This document shows, piece after piece, positions 1 through 13,426 of a DNA stretch of 64,000 bases. The stretch's first letter is position 1; each line of letters begins with the position of its first letter. Origin of the DNA: Stutzerimonas kirkiae (lineage in GTDB: Bacteria; Pseudomonadota; Gammaproteobacteria; Pseudomonadales; Pseudomonadaceae). The position numbers and the translations under genes were made by a program. Below the pieces are notes generated by a model. The model made no database searches. It was not told where the DNA came from and was given only the letters and a program-made list of their open reading frames with translations. Location of the stretch: NCBI RefSeq assembly GCF_004327335.1, contig NZ_QJUO01000013.1, positions 39,702 through 103,701 on the forward strand, read 5' to 3'.

Positions 1-240
<240 letters not shown>

Positions 241-300
241 TCAGGTGAGCACACCTTTAAGGAAAAGTCCCACCTTGTCAATCCACCCTTAGGGTCTGCA

Positions 301-464
301 CAGGATGATTGCGCTATGCCGTTATTCACCGGCAAGGTGCTCCGATAAAAGCGCTGGAGGCTGGAAAGCTGGACGAAAAACACCGGTTGCCACTCCCTTT
401 CGTCCAGCCTCGAGCCTTCCAGCGCTGTTTTCGGCTGTTTGCCGTGCATAGCGCGCTCGCCCTG
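301..464. repeat. Family 1 palindromic repeat, copy 1
   Basis: A full copy of a dispersed palindromic element lying between fadB and ptrB. The outer arms include GCGCTATGC (311-319) and GCATAGCGC (446-454). The inner 28-nt arms are at 351-378 and 398-425; they pair over GCGCTGGA and CTGGACGAAA, with a mismatched middle. Closely similar sequence recurs at 16624-16760 and 38392-38553. Short reading frames across it are not coding in character. The ptrB promoter should lie within or just after it. I do not recognise the family by name. Confidence 0.8.
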
Positions 465-558
465 AGGGTCCTGTGCCCCATGGCTTTTTCGCTCGTGCCG
501 CTTGAGCCCCGGGACAAGAATAGGCTTAATCGACACTTCGATGATTCTGGAGTCCGGT

Positions 559-2604
559 ATGCCGCAAGCCCCCATCGCCCGCGTCGAAAGCGGCGAAGAC
601 CCCTACCGCTGGCTGGAGCGGCGCGACGACGCCGAAGTACTGGCTTATCTGCGCGCCGAGAATGAGTATCTGGAGTCGCAACTGCAGGAGCAGGTTCCCC
701 TGCGCGAGAAACTGTTCGAGGAAATCAAGGGACGTATCCGTGAAACGGACCTGTCGCTGCCCTCGCCCTGGGGCCCCTGGCTCTACTACCAGCGCACCAC
801 GGCCGGTGACGAATACCCACGGTACTATCGCTGCCGACGCCCGCTCGGCGACAGCCTGGAAACGGACGAGCACAGCGAACGACTGCTGCTGGACCCCAAC
901 CAGTTGGCCAATGGCGGCTTCCTCTCGCTGGGCACCTTCAGCATCAGCCAGGATCACCAGTGGCTCGCCTATAGCCTCGACACCCAGGGCGACGAGATCT
1001 ATCGCCTATACGTCAAAGAGCTGGCCACAGGCACCGTCAGCGAACTGCCGTTCGACAATTGCGGTGGCGGAATGACCTGGGCCAATGACAATCGCACGCT
1101 ATTCTTCACCGAACTCGACGACAGCCACCGGCCCTTCCGCGTCAACCGCTACCGGGTGGGCGAGGAGAACTGCGAAAGGGTCTTCCAGGAGGATGACCAG
1201 CGTTTCTTCCTCCACTGCCTGCGCGCCAGTTCGGAGCGGCAACTGCTCATCCTGTCCTCCAGCAAGACCACCAGCGAGGCCTGGGCGCTGCCTGCCGACC
1301 ACCCCGAGGGTGCCTGGCGCTGCCTGGCGCCGCGCCAGGAAGGCCATGAATACTACCCTGACCATGGCCTGCTCGACGGACGCTGGAGCTGGCTGATTCG
1401 CAGCAACCGCAACGGTATCAACTTCGCCCTGTTCGCCCACGATGACCTGGTTGCAGGCGATGAAAAAGCGCCGGAGTCTCAATGGCGGGAAATCATCGCC
1501 CACGACCCGCGGGTGATGCTCGAAGACATCACCCTCAATGCCGGTGCCATCACCCTCGCCCTGCGCCAGGACGGCCTGCCGCTGCTCGAAGTGCGGCCCC
1601 GGCAGGCGGCCCCTTACCGCGTGCAACTGCCCGACGCGGCCTACAGCCTCTACGTACAGGACAGCCTGGAATTCGACAGCCCGCTCATTCGCCTGCGCTA
1701 TGAAGCACTGAACCGCCCCGCCCAGGTGCGCAGCCTGGAACTGGCCAGCGGACGCCAGGCCGTCCTCAAGCAGACACCGGTGGAAGGCCCGTTCGACGCT
1801 GATGACTATGAAAGCCGGCGTATCTGGGCCAACGCCGCCGACGGTACGCGGGTGCCGATCAGCCTGGTGGCGCGCCGGGACACCTTCGGCAAGAGCGCCC
1901 CGCTCTATCTCTACGGCTATGGCGCCTATGGCGAAAGCCTCGACCCGTGGTTCTCCCATGCCCGGCTATCGCTGCTGGAACGCGGCTTCATCTTCGCCAT
2001 CGCCCATGTCCGTGGCGGAGGTGAAATGGGCGAGGCCTGGTACCGGGCCGGCAAGCTGGAGCACAAACAGAACAGCTTCGATGATTTCATCGCCTGCGCC
2101 GAAACACTGATCGCCACGGGCTACACCACATCCCCAAACCTGGCGATCAGTGGCGGCAGCGCCGGCGGCCTGCTGATCGGCGCGGTACTCAACCAGCGCC
2201 CGCAGTTGTTCGGCGCGGCCGTGGCGCAGGTGCCCTTCGTCGACGTACTGAACACTATGCTCAACACCGATCTGCCGCTGACCGTGACCGAATACGACGA
2301 ATGGGGCGACCCCAACCAGCCCGAGGTCTACCAGCGCCTGAAAGCCTACGCGCCCTACGAGAACGTCCGTGCGCAGGACTACCCACACCTGCTGGTGGTC
2401 GCGGGCTACAACGACAGCCGGGTGCAGTATTGGGAAGCCGCCAAATGGGTAGCCCGCTTGCGCGCGAGCAAGACCGACAACAACCTGCTGCTGCTCAAGA
2501 CCGACCTGGACTCGGGCCATGGCGGCATGAGCGGCCGCTACCAGAGCATCCGCGAGGTGGCGCTGGAGTATGCGTTTCTGCTCAAGGTGCTGGCAGGATT
2601 ATAG
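559..2604 (+). CDS. ptrB: Oligopeptidase B (S9A prolyl oligopeptidase family)
   Basis: A 681-residue serine peptidase that cleaves oligopeptides after basic residues, expected in the cytoplasm. An N-terminal beta-propeller region (about 1-410) precedes a C-terminal alpha/beta-hydrolase domain. The catalytic triad is visible: Ser534 in GGSAGG, Asp619 in YNDSRV and His654 in SGHGG. These positions are nearly those of E. coli oligopeptidase B. The ATG at 559 (MPQAPIARVESGEDPYRWLE) was chosen because the family N-terminus begins there; in-frame starts at 502 and 541 would add a tail partly encoded by the intergenic region. The TAG stop shares its last base with a heptanucleotide repeat array. Confidence 0.93.
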   Translation: MPQAPIARVESGEDPYRWLERRDDAEVLAYLRAENEYLESQLQEQVPLREKLFEEIKGRIRETDLSLPSPWGPWLYYQRTTAGDEYPRYYRCRRPLGDSLETDEHSERLLLDPNQLANGGFLSLGTFSISQDHQWLAYSLDTQGDEIYRLYVKELATGTVSELPFDNCGGGMTWANDNRTLFFTELDDSHRPFRVNRYRVGEENCERVFQEDDQRFFLHCLRASSERQLLILSSSKTTSEAWALPADHPEGAWRCLAPRQEGHEYYPDHGLLDGRWSWLIRSNRNGINFALFAHDDLVAGDEKAPESQWREIIAHDPRVMLEDITLNAGAITLALRQDGLPLLEVRPRQAAPYRVQLPDAAYSLYVQDSLEFDSPLIRLRYEALNRPAQVRSLELASGRQAVLKQTPVEGPFDADDYESRRIWANAADGTRVPISLVARRDTFGKSAPLYLYGYGAYGESLDPWFSHARLSLLERGFIFAIAHVRGGGEMGEAWYRAGKLEHKQNSFDDFIACAETLIATGYTTSPNLAISGGSAGGLLIGAVLNQRPQLFGAAVAQVPFVDVLNTMLNTDLPLTVTEYDEWGDPNQPEVYQRLKAYAPYENVRAQDYPHLLVVAGYNDSRVQYWEAAKWVARLRASKTDNNLLLLKTDLDSGHGGMSGRYQSIREVALEYAFLLKVLAGL

Positions 2605-2708
2605 GCTGGAGGCTGGAGGCTGGAGGCTGGAGGCTGGAGGCTGGAGGCTGGACGATAAATCGTACGAATCGGAGCGTTCACGTCCAGCCTTACAGCGCTG
2701 CTTTCGGG
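2604..2708. repeat. Tandem heptamer array (GGCTGGA x7) in a Family 1 derivative
   Basis: Seven perfect tandem copies of GGCTGGA occupy 2604-2652, starting on the last base of the ptrB stop codon. The final unit forms GGCTGGACG (2646-2654), which pairs perfectly with CGTCCAGCC (2681-2689). It is followed by CAGCGCTG and TTTCGGG, as in the right arm of Family 1. The whole gap between ptrB and fghA is therefore a Family 1 derivative whose left arm has expanded. The hairpin may end transcription from both converging genes. Confidence 0.85.
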
Positions 2709-2710
2709 TT

Positions 2711-3553
2711 TTATTCCTGCCCCAACGCGTTGGCATGGTGCCGCAGGTGGTCTTCGATGAAGCTGGCAATGAAGTAGTAGCTGTGATCGTAGCCGGGTTG
2801 CAAGCGCAGGGTCAGCGGATGACCAGCGGCCTTGGCGGCGGCTTCCAGCGTCTGGGGCCTGAGCTGGCCCTCGAGGAAATCGTCGCGGTCGCCCTGGTCG
2901 ATCAGCAGCGGCAGTCGCTCCTTGGCGCCGGCGATCAGCAGGCTGGCATCCCACTCGCGCCACAGCGCGCGGTCTTCGCCCAGGTAATGGGCAAAAGCCT
3001 TCTCGCCCCAAGGGCAATCGACCGGGTTGGCGATCGGCGAAAAAGCCGACACCGACTGATAACGGCCAGGATTCTTCAATGCGCAAACCAGTGCACCATG
3101 GCCGCCCATTGAATGGCCAGCGATGCCACGCTTGCCCGACACCGGGAAATTGGCCTCGATCAATGCCGGCAGCTCCTGCACCACGTAGTCATACATGCGG
3201 TAGTGGCGTGCCCACGGCCCCTGCGTGGCGTTCAGGTAGAAACCGGCGCCCTGGCCGAAATCCCAGGCGCCCTCGGCATCGTCCGGCACGCCCTCGCCAC
3301 GCGGGCTGGTGTCCGGCGCGACGATGACCAGCCCCAGCTCCGCCGCCAGGCGCTGGGCGCCGGCCTTCTGCATGAAATTCTCGTCGGTGCAGGTCAGCCC
3401 CGACAACCAGTACAGCACCGGCAGCTTCGCCCCCTGCTCGGCCTGCGGCGGCAGGTAGATGGCGAACGCCATGTCGCAGTTCAGGCTGCTGGAGCGATGA
3501 CGGTAACGCTTGTGCCAGCCGCCGAAACTCTTGTTGCTGGATACGATTTCCAT
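2711..3553 (-). CDS. fghA: S-formylglutathione hydrolase
   Basis: A 280-residue esterase-D-type hydrolase. It converts S-formylglutathione to formate and glutathione, the second step of glutathione-dependent formaldehyde oxidation in the cytoplasm. It shows the nucleophile elbow GHSMGG with Ser148, acidic residues around 222-224, and His257 in GYDHSYY, plus the family block [11 protein letters not shown]. Length is normal. It lies 47 bp downstream of adhC on the same strand, as expected for a two-gene operon, and ends at the heptamer repeat shared with ptrB. Confidence 0.95.
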   Translation of the reverse strand: MEIVSSNKSFGGWHKRYRHRSSSLNCDMAFAIYLPPQAEQGAKLPVLYWLSGLTCTDENFMQKAGAQRLAAELGLVIVAPDTSPRGEGVPDDAEGAWDFGQGAGFYLNATQGPWARHYRMYDYVVQELPALIEANFPVSGKRGIAGHSMGGHGALVCALKNPGRYQSVSAFSPIANPVDCPWGEKAFAHYLGEDRALWREWDASLLIAGAKERLPLLIDQGDRDDFLEGQLRPQTLEAAAKAAGHPLTLRLQPGYDHSYYFIASFIEDHLRHHANALGQE

Positions 3554-3600
3554 AGATCCCCCAAAAGACGATAAGAGCCTCTAGCGCTTCAATCGGCGTT

Positions 3601-4779
<1,179 letters not shown>

Positions 4780-4821
4780 TTAATTCAAACCTGGAAGGGG
4801 ATAATCTTCGGCCCTGGAATT

Positions 4822-4848
4822 CATTATTGCCATTCAGGGACAATAATG
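4822..4848. promoter_or_regulatory. Perfect LysR-type operator between adhC and its divergent regulator
   Basis: CATTATTG and CAATAATG form a perfect 8-bp inverted repeat separated by 11 nt. This is the T-N11-A geometry of LysR-family binding sites. It lies about 105 bp from the adhC start and 120 bp from the LysR start, in the only intergenic region between the divergent genes. Binding by the adjacent regulator is inferred from position and form. Confidence 0.7.
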
Positions 4849-4856
4849 GATAAAAA

Positions 4857-4898
4857 GCTGCAAGCTGCAAGCTGCAAGCTGCAAGCTGCAAGCTGCAA
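4857..4898. repeat. Perfect tandem heptamer array (GCTGCAA x6)
   Basis: Six uninterrupted copies of GCTGCAA fill 4857-4898, between the LysR operator and the regulator's start codon (4968). Copy number in such an array could vary by slippage and alter the length of the regulator's leader. Degenerate arrays of related heptamers occur at 8493-8534 and 38359-38386. Confidence 0.9.
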
Positions 4899-4967
4899 GT
4901 ATCAGGCTGGCCCTGAATACTCGGGTCTGCAACCTATCGCCTGAAACCTGCCACTCGAAGGAGCGCC

Positions 4968-5840
4968 ATGAGCCGCTGGGAAGGACTGGATGAATTCGTC
5001 GCCGTCGCCGAGTGTGGCAGCTTCATGCGCGCCGCCGAACGGCTGCGGGTTTCTTCCTCCCACGTCAGCCGGCAGGTGGCGCGCCTGGAAGAGCGGCTGC
5101 AGGCGCGGCTGTTCTACCGCACCACCCGCCGCGTCTCGCTGACCGAGGCGGGGCATACTTTCTTCGCCCGCTGCCAGCGGCTGATCGAGGAGCGCGACGA
5201 AGCCTTCCTCGCCATCGGCGACCTGCACAGCAGCCCCACCGGCCTGTTGCGCATGACCGCCGCCGTGGCCTATGGCGAGCGCTTTATCGTCCCGGTGGTC
5301 AATCGCTTCATGGCCCAGCACCCGCAACTGCAGGTCGAGATCGAGCTGAGCAACCGCACACTGGACCTGGTGCAGGAGGGCTTCGACCTGGCCATCCGCC
5401 TCGGCCGGCTCAACGAATCGCGACTGGTCGCCACCCGCATCGCGCCACGGGCCATGTACCTGTGCGCGGCGCCCTCCTACCTCGAGCGCTATGGGCGCCC
5501 GCATACACTGTCGGAGCTGGCGCGCCACAACTGCCTGATCGGCACCGGCGACACCTGGCTGTTCCAGCTCGACGGCAGCGAGCGCCCGTTCAAACCCGGC
5601 GGCAACTGGCGCTGCAACAGCGGCCAGGCGGTGCTCGATGCGGCCCTGCGCGGCTTCGGTCTCTGCCAGTTGCCAGACTATTACGTGCGCGAGCCCCTGC
5701 AACGCGGCGAACTGGTCTCCCTGCTGGAGGCCAACCAGCCGCCCAATACGGCGGTCTGGGCGGTCTATCCCCAGCGTCGTTATCCGCTGCCCAAGGTCAG
5801 GTTATTGGTCGAAGCACTGAAGAACGAACTGGGACCATGA
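4968..5840 (+). CDS. LysR-family regulator divergent from adhC-fghA (GfnR-like)
   Basis: A 290-residue LysR-type regulator. The N-terminal winged helix-turn-helix (about residues 1-60) includes MRAAERLRVSSSHVSRQVARLE, split here by no gap, followed by RTTRRVSLTEAG; a substrate-binding-like effector domain follows from about residue 90. The start ATG has GAAGGAG 7-8 nt upstream. It is divergent from adhC across a region holding a perfect LysR palindrome, so control of the formaldehyde operon is likely. P. aeruginosa has a LysR gene beside adhC (known as gfnR), and this is probably its counterpart; the symbol is withheld because I infer it from position. Confidence 0.85.
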   Translation: MSRWEGLDEFVAVAECGSFMRAAERLRVSSSHVSRQVARLEERLQARLFYRTTRRVSLTEAGHTFFARCQRLIEERDEAFLAIGDLHSSPTGLLRMTAAVAYGERFIVPVVNRFMAQHPQLQVEIELSNRTLDLVQEGFDLAIRLGRLNESRLVATRIAPRAMYLCAAPSYLERYGRPHTLSELARHNCLIGTGDTWLFQLDGSERPFKPGGNWRCNSGQAVLDAALRGFGLCQLPDYYVREPLQRGELVSLLEANQPPNTAVWAVYPQRRYPLPKVRLLVEALKNELGP

Positions 5841-5863
5841 CGAACACCCTTCAAGAGCAGCCC

Positions 5864-5924
5864 TGGCCGCGAAGCTTCCGCGCTCGGAGCGCCTCATGCG
5901 CGGGCGAGCCCGCTTCCACCGAGG
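5864..5924. repeat. REP-like palindromic element
   Basis: It lies between the convergent LysR gene and ispD. It begins TGGCCGCGAAGCTT and contains GCGGGCGAGCCCGC, the inverted-repeat head typical of Pseudomonas REP sequences. A second copy in the opposite orientation is at 42163-42229. Placement after converging genes suits a transcription end or mRNA-stabilising structure. Confidence 0.6.
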
Positions 5925-5988
5925 CTGTGCTCCTGGGCGCTGGGTGCCACCACGATTCGAATCTGGCAAATGAACGTTGAACAGGTCC

Positions 5989-6696
5989 TCAGGAAGTGGC
6001 GCCCCAGAGCCGTCGCAACCAGTCCAGATCCTCCGGGCGGGTCACCTTGAGGTTGTCGGCGCGGCCTTCGATCAGCCGTGCGGACAGGCCGGCCCACTCC
6101 AGCGCCGACGCCTCGTCGGTGATCGCCACGCCGGCGGCCAGGGCGGCGCCCAGGCTGTCGCGCAACATGCCCAGGCGGAACATCTGCGGCGTATAGGCCT
6201 GCCATATAGGCGTGCGGTCGATGGTCTCGCTGACGCGGCCATCGGCGCCGATACGCTTGAGGGTGTCGCGTACCGGCACCGCCAGCAGGCCGCCGACCGG
6301 GTCGTTGGCCAGTGCGTCGAGCAAGTGGTCCAGGTCGCTGCGGGCGAGATTCGGCCGGGCGGCGTCGTGCACCAGCACCCAGTCGTCCAGACATGCGCCA
6401 TGCTCCAGCAGGCATTGCAAGCCGTTGCGGACCGAACCGGCGCGTTCCCGCCCGCCTTGGGCGCGCAGGATGCGCGGATCGCCGGCACAGGCCAGGCGCA
6501 GCCAGAACGGATCATCCGGCGCCAGGCAGACCACCAGGCCACGCAGGCCGGGATGGCCGAGGAAACAGTCCAGGGTGTGTTCGAGAATGCTGCGTCCAGC
6601 CACCTGCAGGTACTGCTTGGGGCGATCGGCACGCATGCGCGAGCCTATGCCGGCCGCCGGCAGGACGACATGAAAGCCCGTGCCGGCGCCTGTCAT
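5989..6696 (-). CDS. ispD: 2-C-methyl-D-erythritol 4-phosphate cytidylyltransferase
   Basis: A 235-residue enzyme of the non-mevalonate isoprenoid pathway. It transfers CMP from CTP to methylerythritol phosphate in the cytoplasm. The N-terminal nucleotide-binding signature LPAAGIGSRMRADRPKQYL is intact, as is VLVHDAARPN. The start ATG overlaps the ftsB stop by 4 nt, implying translational coupling. In P. aeruginosa ispF lies near this locus, but it is not in this window; the genes beyond adhC-fghA differ here. Confidence 0.96.
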   Translation of the reverse strand: MTGAGTGFHVVLPAAGIGSRMRADRPKQYLQVAGRSILEHTLDCFLGHPGLRGLVVCLAPDDPFWLRLACAGDPRILRAQGGRERAGSVRNGLQCLLEHGACLDDWVLVHDAARPNLARSDLDHLLDALANDPVGGLLAVPVRDTLKRIGADGRVSETIDRTPIWQAYTPQMFRLGMLRDSLGAALAAGVAITDEASALEWAGLSARLIEGRADNLKVTRPEDLDWLRRLWGATS

Positions 6697-6971
6697 TCGG
6701 CCAGCAGATAGAGGGTCTCGCCCTCTTTCACCATGCCCAGTTCATGCCGGGCACGCTCCTCTACGGTTTCCATGCCGCGCTTGAGTTCCATGACCTCGGC
6801 CTCGAGTATGCGGTTGCGCTCCAGCAGGCGTTCGTTCTCGCCTTGCTGCGTGGCGATCTGCTGCTTGATCTCGGCCACCTGGGCCAGGCTGCCCTCGCCG
6901 ACCCACAAACGGTATTGCAGCCCGGCCAGCAGCAGTGCCAGCACGACGAACAGCCAGTAGGGGCTACGCAT
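6693..6971 (-). CDS. ftsB: Cell division protein FtsB
   Basis: A 92-residue bitopic inner-membrane protein that joins FtsL and FtsQ in the divisome. One hydrophobic segment (YWLFVVLALLLAGLQYRLW, residues about 4-22) is followed by a periplasmic coiled coil of about 40 residues rich in Glu, Gln and Leu (AEIKQQIATQQGENERLLER). The ATG at 6971 (MRSPYWLF) gives the normal length; an in-frame extension to 7052 does not resemble the family. It lies downstream of eno, as in other gammaproteobacteria, and its stop overlaps the ispD start. Confidence 0.93.
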   Translation of the reverse strand: MRSPYWLFVVLALLLAGLQYRLWVGEGSLAQVAEIKQQIATQQGENERLLERNRILEAEVMELKRGMETVEERARHELGMVKEGETLYLLAE

Positions 6972-7110
6972 TGACGGCATGGAAAGCGTCCGGTTGACCT
7001 GGGCGGGTGAGTAAACGGCAGTCAGCATAATGGGCAAAGCGACACAAGACACTGCTCCCCGGGCACTAGGACCGCGAAAAAGTGGATTCGATCATAAGGA
7101 TTGTCAAGAA

Positions 7111-7141
7111 GAAACGGGCCACCTGCCTGGCGACCCGTTTC
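7111..7141 (-). terminator. Hairpin downstream of eno
   Basis: GAAACGGG and CCCGTTTC pair around a partly paired inner segment. Read leftward, the stem is followed by a pyrimidine-rich TTCTTG. It lies 44 bp after the eno stop and before ftsB. It probably ends most eno transcripts or attenuates read-through; the T run is weak. Confidence 0.55.
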
Positions 7142-7184
7142 CATTCCCGCATCTCAACCACCCCTGGGGGCGGTTACACCGCGA

Positions 7185-8480
<1,296 letters not shown>

Positions 8481-8492
8481 TTAACACTCCGT

Positions 8493-11313
<2,821 letters not shown>

Positions 11314-11729
11314 CGGATTGGCAGTGTGCATATCATCGAACGCAGAGGGTGGTGCCCTGGAGCCAGCGGAGTCGCGAGCCCGGCCAGCCCCGCCACGCAA
11401 CACGCATGAACCCGTCGCCCATATGAAGAAGGGAGCGCTTTTACTCGGCGTCCCTGCCGACGAAGGTTTCGCAGCGGGGCTGGCCAGGCTCGAGGCGACT
11501 ATGGAAAGAGCAGTCGGCGCAGTACTGAATCATCCGCAGGGCTTTCGCTTTTTCGCTCTTTCCCGCAGGCACTGCTGAAGGTGGCTGTGCGGATGCCTGG
11601 TGGTGGGGCGGCGAAGAGCTACAGGGATGTATTCACGCGTGCCCCGTCCCGCCACCAGGCATTCGCACAGGGACGATGAGCCCGAAAGCACGCTGCACGC
11701 TCTGTAGCCAGCACTTTATTGCCAATCCG
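11314..11729. repeat. Family 2 modular repeat, copy A
   Basis: About 416 bp bounded by CGGATTGGCA (11314-11323) and its inverse TGCCAATCCG (11720-11729). Module 1 has inverted arms at about 11372-11397 and 11470-11493 (GAGCCCGGCCAGCCCCG pairing with CGGGGCTGGCCAGGCTC) around a core of about 70 bp. A conserved spacer follows (GGCGACTATGGAAAGAGC). Module 2 is an inverted repeat with arms CTGTGCGGATGCCTGGTGG and CCACCAGGCATTCGCACAG around GAAGAGCTACAGGGATGTAT. Other copies are at 23076, 42375 and 63545. No protein is encoded. Confidence 0.8.
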
Positions 11730-11782
11730 ATCGCAAGACCTGCCGTCACAGGCATGGCACGACCCCTCTGGCCCTGCCTCCC

Positions 11783-13426
11783 CTATTCTTCGTGCACAGC
11801 GCCGAACAGTGCGATAAGCCCGTCGGCCAGGGCGCCGCGCCAAACCAGCCAGTCATGCCCGCCGGCATATTCGCGCCAGTGGGTTTCATAGCCTTTCAGC
11901 CGCGAGATATCACGCACCTGGCGCGAGCTTTCGAGAATACCGGCGACATCGCCATGCCCGCTTTCGAATGTGCCGGCGCTGAGGAAAAACCGCAGCGGTT
12001 TCTTCCCGGCCTCCGCCAGCGACTGGCCGACGAAGGGCGTACCGTCCGTGTCGCGCCCTTCCGGCGCCCACCAGAACGAACCCGACATCGACAACACATT
12101 GCCGAAGCGATCCGGCCGCCGTAAAGCCGCGGTCGCCGCCGCCAGGCCGCCATAGCTGGCTCCGGCCAGGACGGTCCGCTCAGCCTCGGGGCGGATGCCG
12201 GTCAAGGCGGCGACCCGTGGCAACAACTCATCGGCCAGCGCATCGGCAAAGGCAGCGTTGCCCGGCAACTCCCGCGAACGAGTCCCGCTGTCGATCGAAG
12301 GCACCAGCACCGCGACCACCGGCGGCAGGCGCCCGCTCGCCGTCAGCGTATCGAGCATGCCCGGCACGTCGATCTGATGCAGCGCCCGTTCGCCATCGAA
12401 GATGATCGCCAGCACCAGGTTCGGGTCGGACGGGTCGAGATCGCGCGGATGGGCGACAGTGATCCGCCGGCTGTTGCCCAGCGTCTCGCTGGCGAAGACG
12501 AAGGAGCACAGCAGCGGGTCCGCCGCTGGCATCGCAGGTGTACCAGGCTGCGTGGGCGCACCCGCCAGCTCGACGGTCGCCTGCTGGTTGAAGCGATCCG
12601 GCGCCTGCCGCGGCCAGGGCTGGCGGTTGAAGGGGTCCATCTGCAGGGTGGCGGAGATGGCGCCCCGGCGCACCCGGGCATCACCGGGGATGTCGGGAAT
12701 ATCGGGCGCCAACTGGTACGCCAGGCGTGTAGCGGGCGGCACCGGGAAAGTGACGAACCAGACATCGCTGGCGCCCAGCCGCTCGAGCCAGGCATGGTCG
12801 CTGGATGGCCCGCCGACCAGCCGGACATTGCGCTGCGCGCCGCGCCAGAGGAAGGTCATGAGCGTCTGCTCGCGCATCCGCGCCGGCGCCCCCGGATAGA
12901 ACGGGCCGGGCATCCGCCGCGTTTCGATCAGCGGCGTGCCGCGCTCCGCCACTTCCCGCCAGAATGCCTCGCTGCCGCGCCCCGCCGCCAGTTCCGCGGC
13001 CAACCCGGCGATACGCGGGCTGAGGTACTCCGCGGCCGGCGGCCGCTGCTCGGCGACCGGCACCACCTCCTCGATGACCACCGATAACGCCACCGCCCCG
13101 GCAGGCGCCAGTCGCAGGCGGATACCGGCGGCCTCGGCCACGAAGCGAAACCCGATGACACCGCCCTGCTGGTCGGCAATACGCCGATGGTGAGCACCAT
13201 CCTCGCCGAGGATATCGACATCCAGCGCCGCGCCAGCGGCCTCGACCCGCCCGACGACGTAGTCGCCCGCGGCAACCGGCAGCGCCAGCGTCAGGGGGGC
13301 GTCGACCTTACGCTCGAAAGGCTGCCCCACGCGCAATGTCATATCCCCCGCCCCCATCGCCACGCCCGCTGGCGGCAGCAGCATGAGCAGCGACAACCAT
13401 GCCGCCGCTCGCCCACCACCACTCAC
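11783..13426 (-). CDS. Fes/PfeE-like ferric siderophore esterase, probably periplasmic
   Basis: A 547-residue protein that should hydrolyse an ester siderophore such as ferric enterobactin to free iron. A probable signal sequence (about residues 8-27, WLSLLMLLPPAGVAMGAG) is followed by an enterochelin-esterase N-terminal region (MTFLWRGAQRNVRLVGG) and a C-terminal esterase-D-like domain with nucleophile Ser424 in GASYGG and His524 in GGHDW. The start is inferred to be the GTG at 13426, which overlaps the receptor's TGA by 4 nt and gives a signal peptide; the in-frame extension to 13579 lies inside the receptor gene. Family is clear; the siderophore is not determined. Confidence 0.85.
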   Translation of the reverse strand: MSGGGRAAAWLSLLMLLPPAGVAMGAGDMTLRVGQPFERKVDAPLTLALPVAAGDYVVGRVEAAGAALDVDILGEDGAHHRRIADQQGGVIGFRFVAEAAGIRLRLAPAGAVALSVVIEEVVPVAEQRPPAAEYLSPRIAGLAAELAAGRGSEAFWREVAERGTPLIETRRMPGPFYPGAPARMREQTLMTFLWRGAQRNVRLVGGPSSDHAWLERLGASDVWFVTFPVPPATRLAYQLAPDIPDIPGDARVRRGAISATLQMDPFNRQPWPRQAPDRFNQQATVELAGAPTQPGTPAMPAADPLLCSFVFASETLGNSRRITVAHPRDLDPSDPNLVLAIIFDGERALHQIDVPGMLDTLTASGRLPPVVAVLVPSIDSGTRSRELPGNAAFADALADELLPRVAALTGIRPEAERTVLAGASYGGLAAATAALRRPDRFGNVLSMSGSFWWAPEGRDTDGTPFVGQSLAEAGKKPLRFFLSAGTFESGHGDVAGILESSRQVRDISRLKGYETHWREYAGGHDWLVWRGALADGLIALFGAVHEE

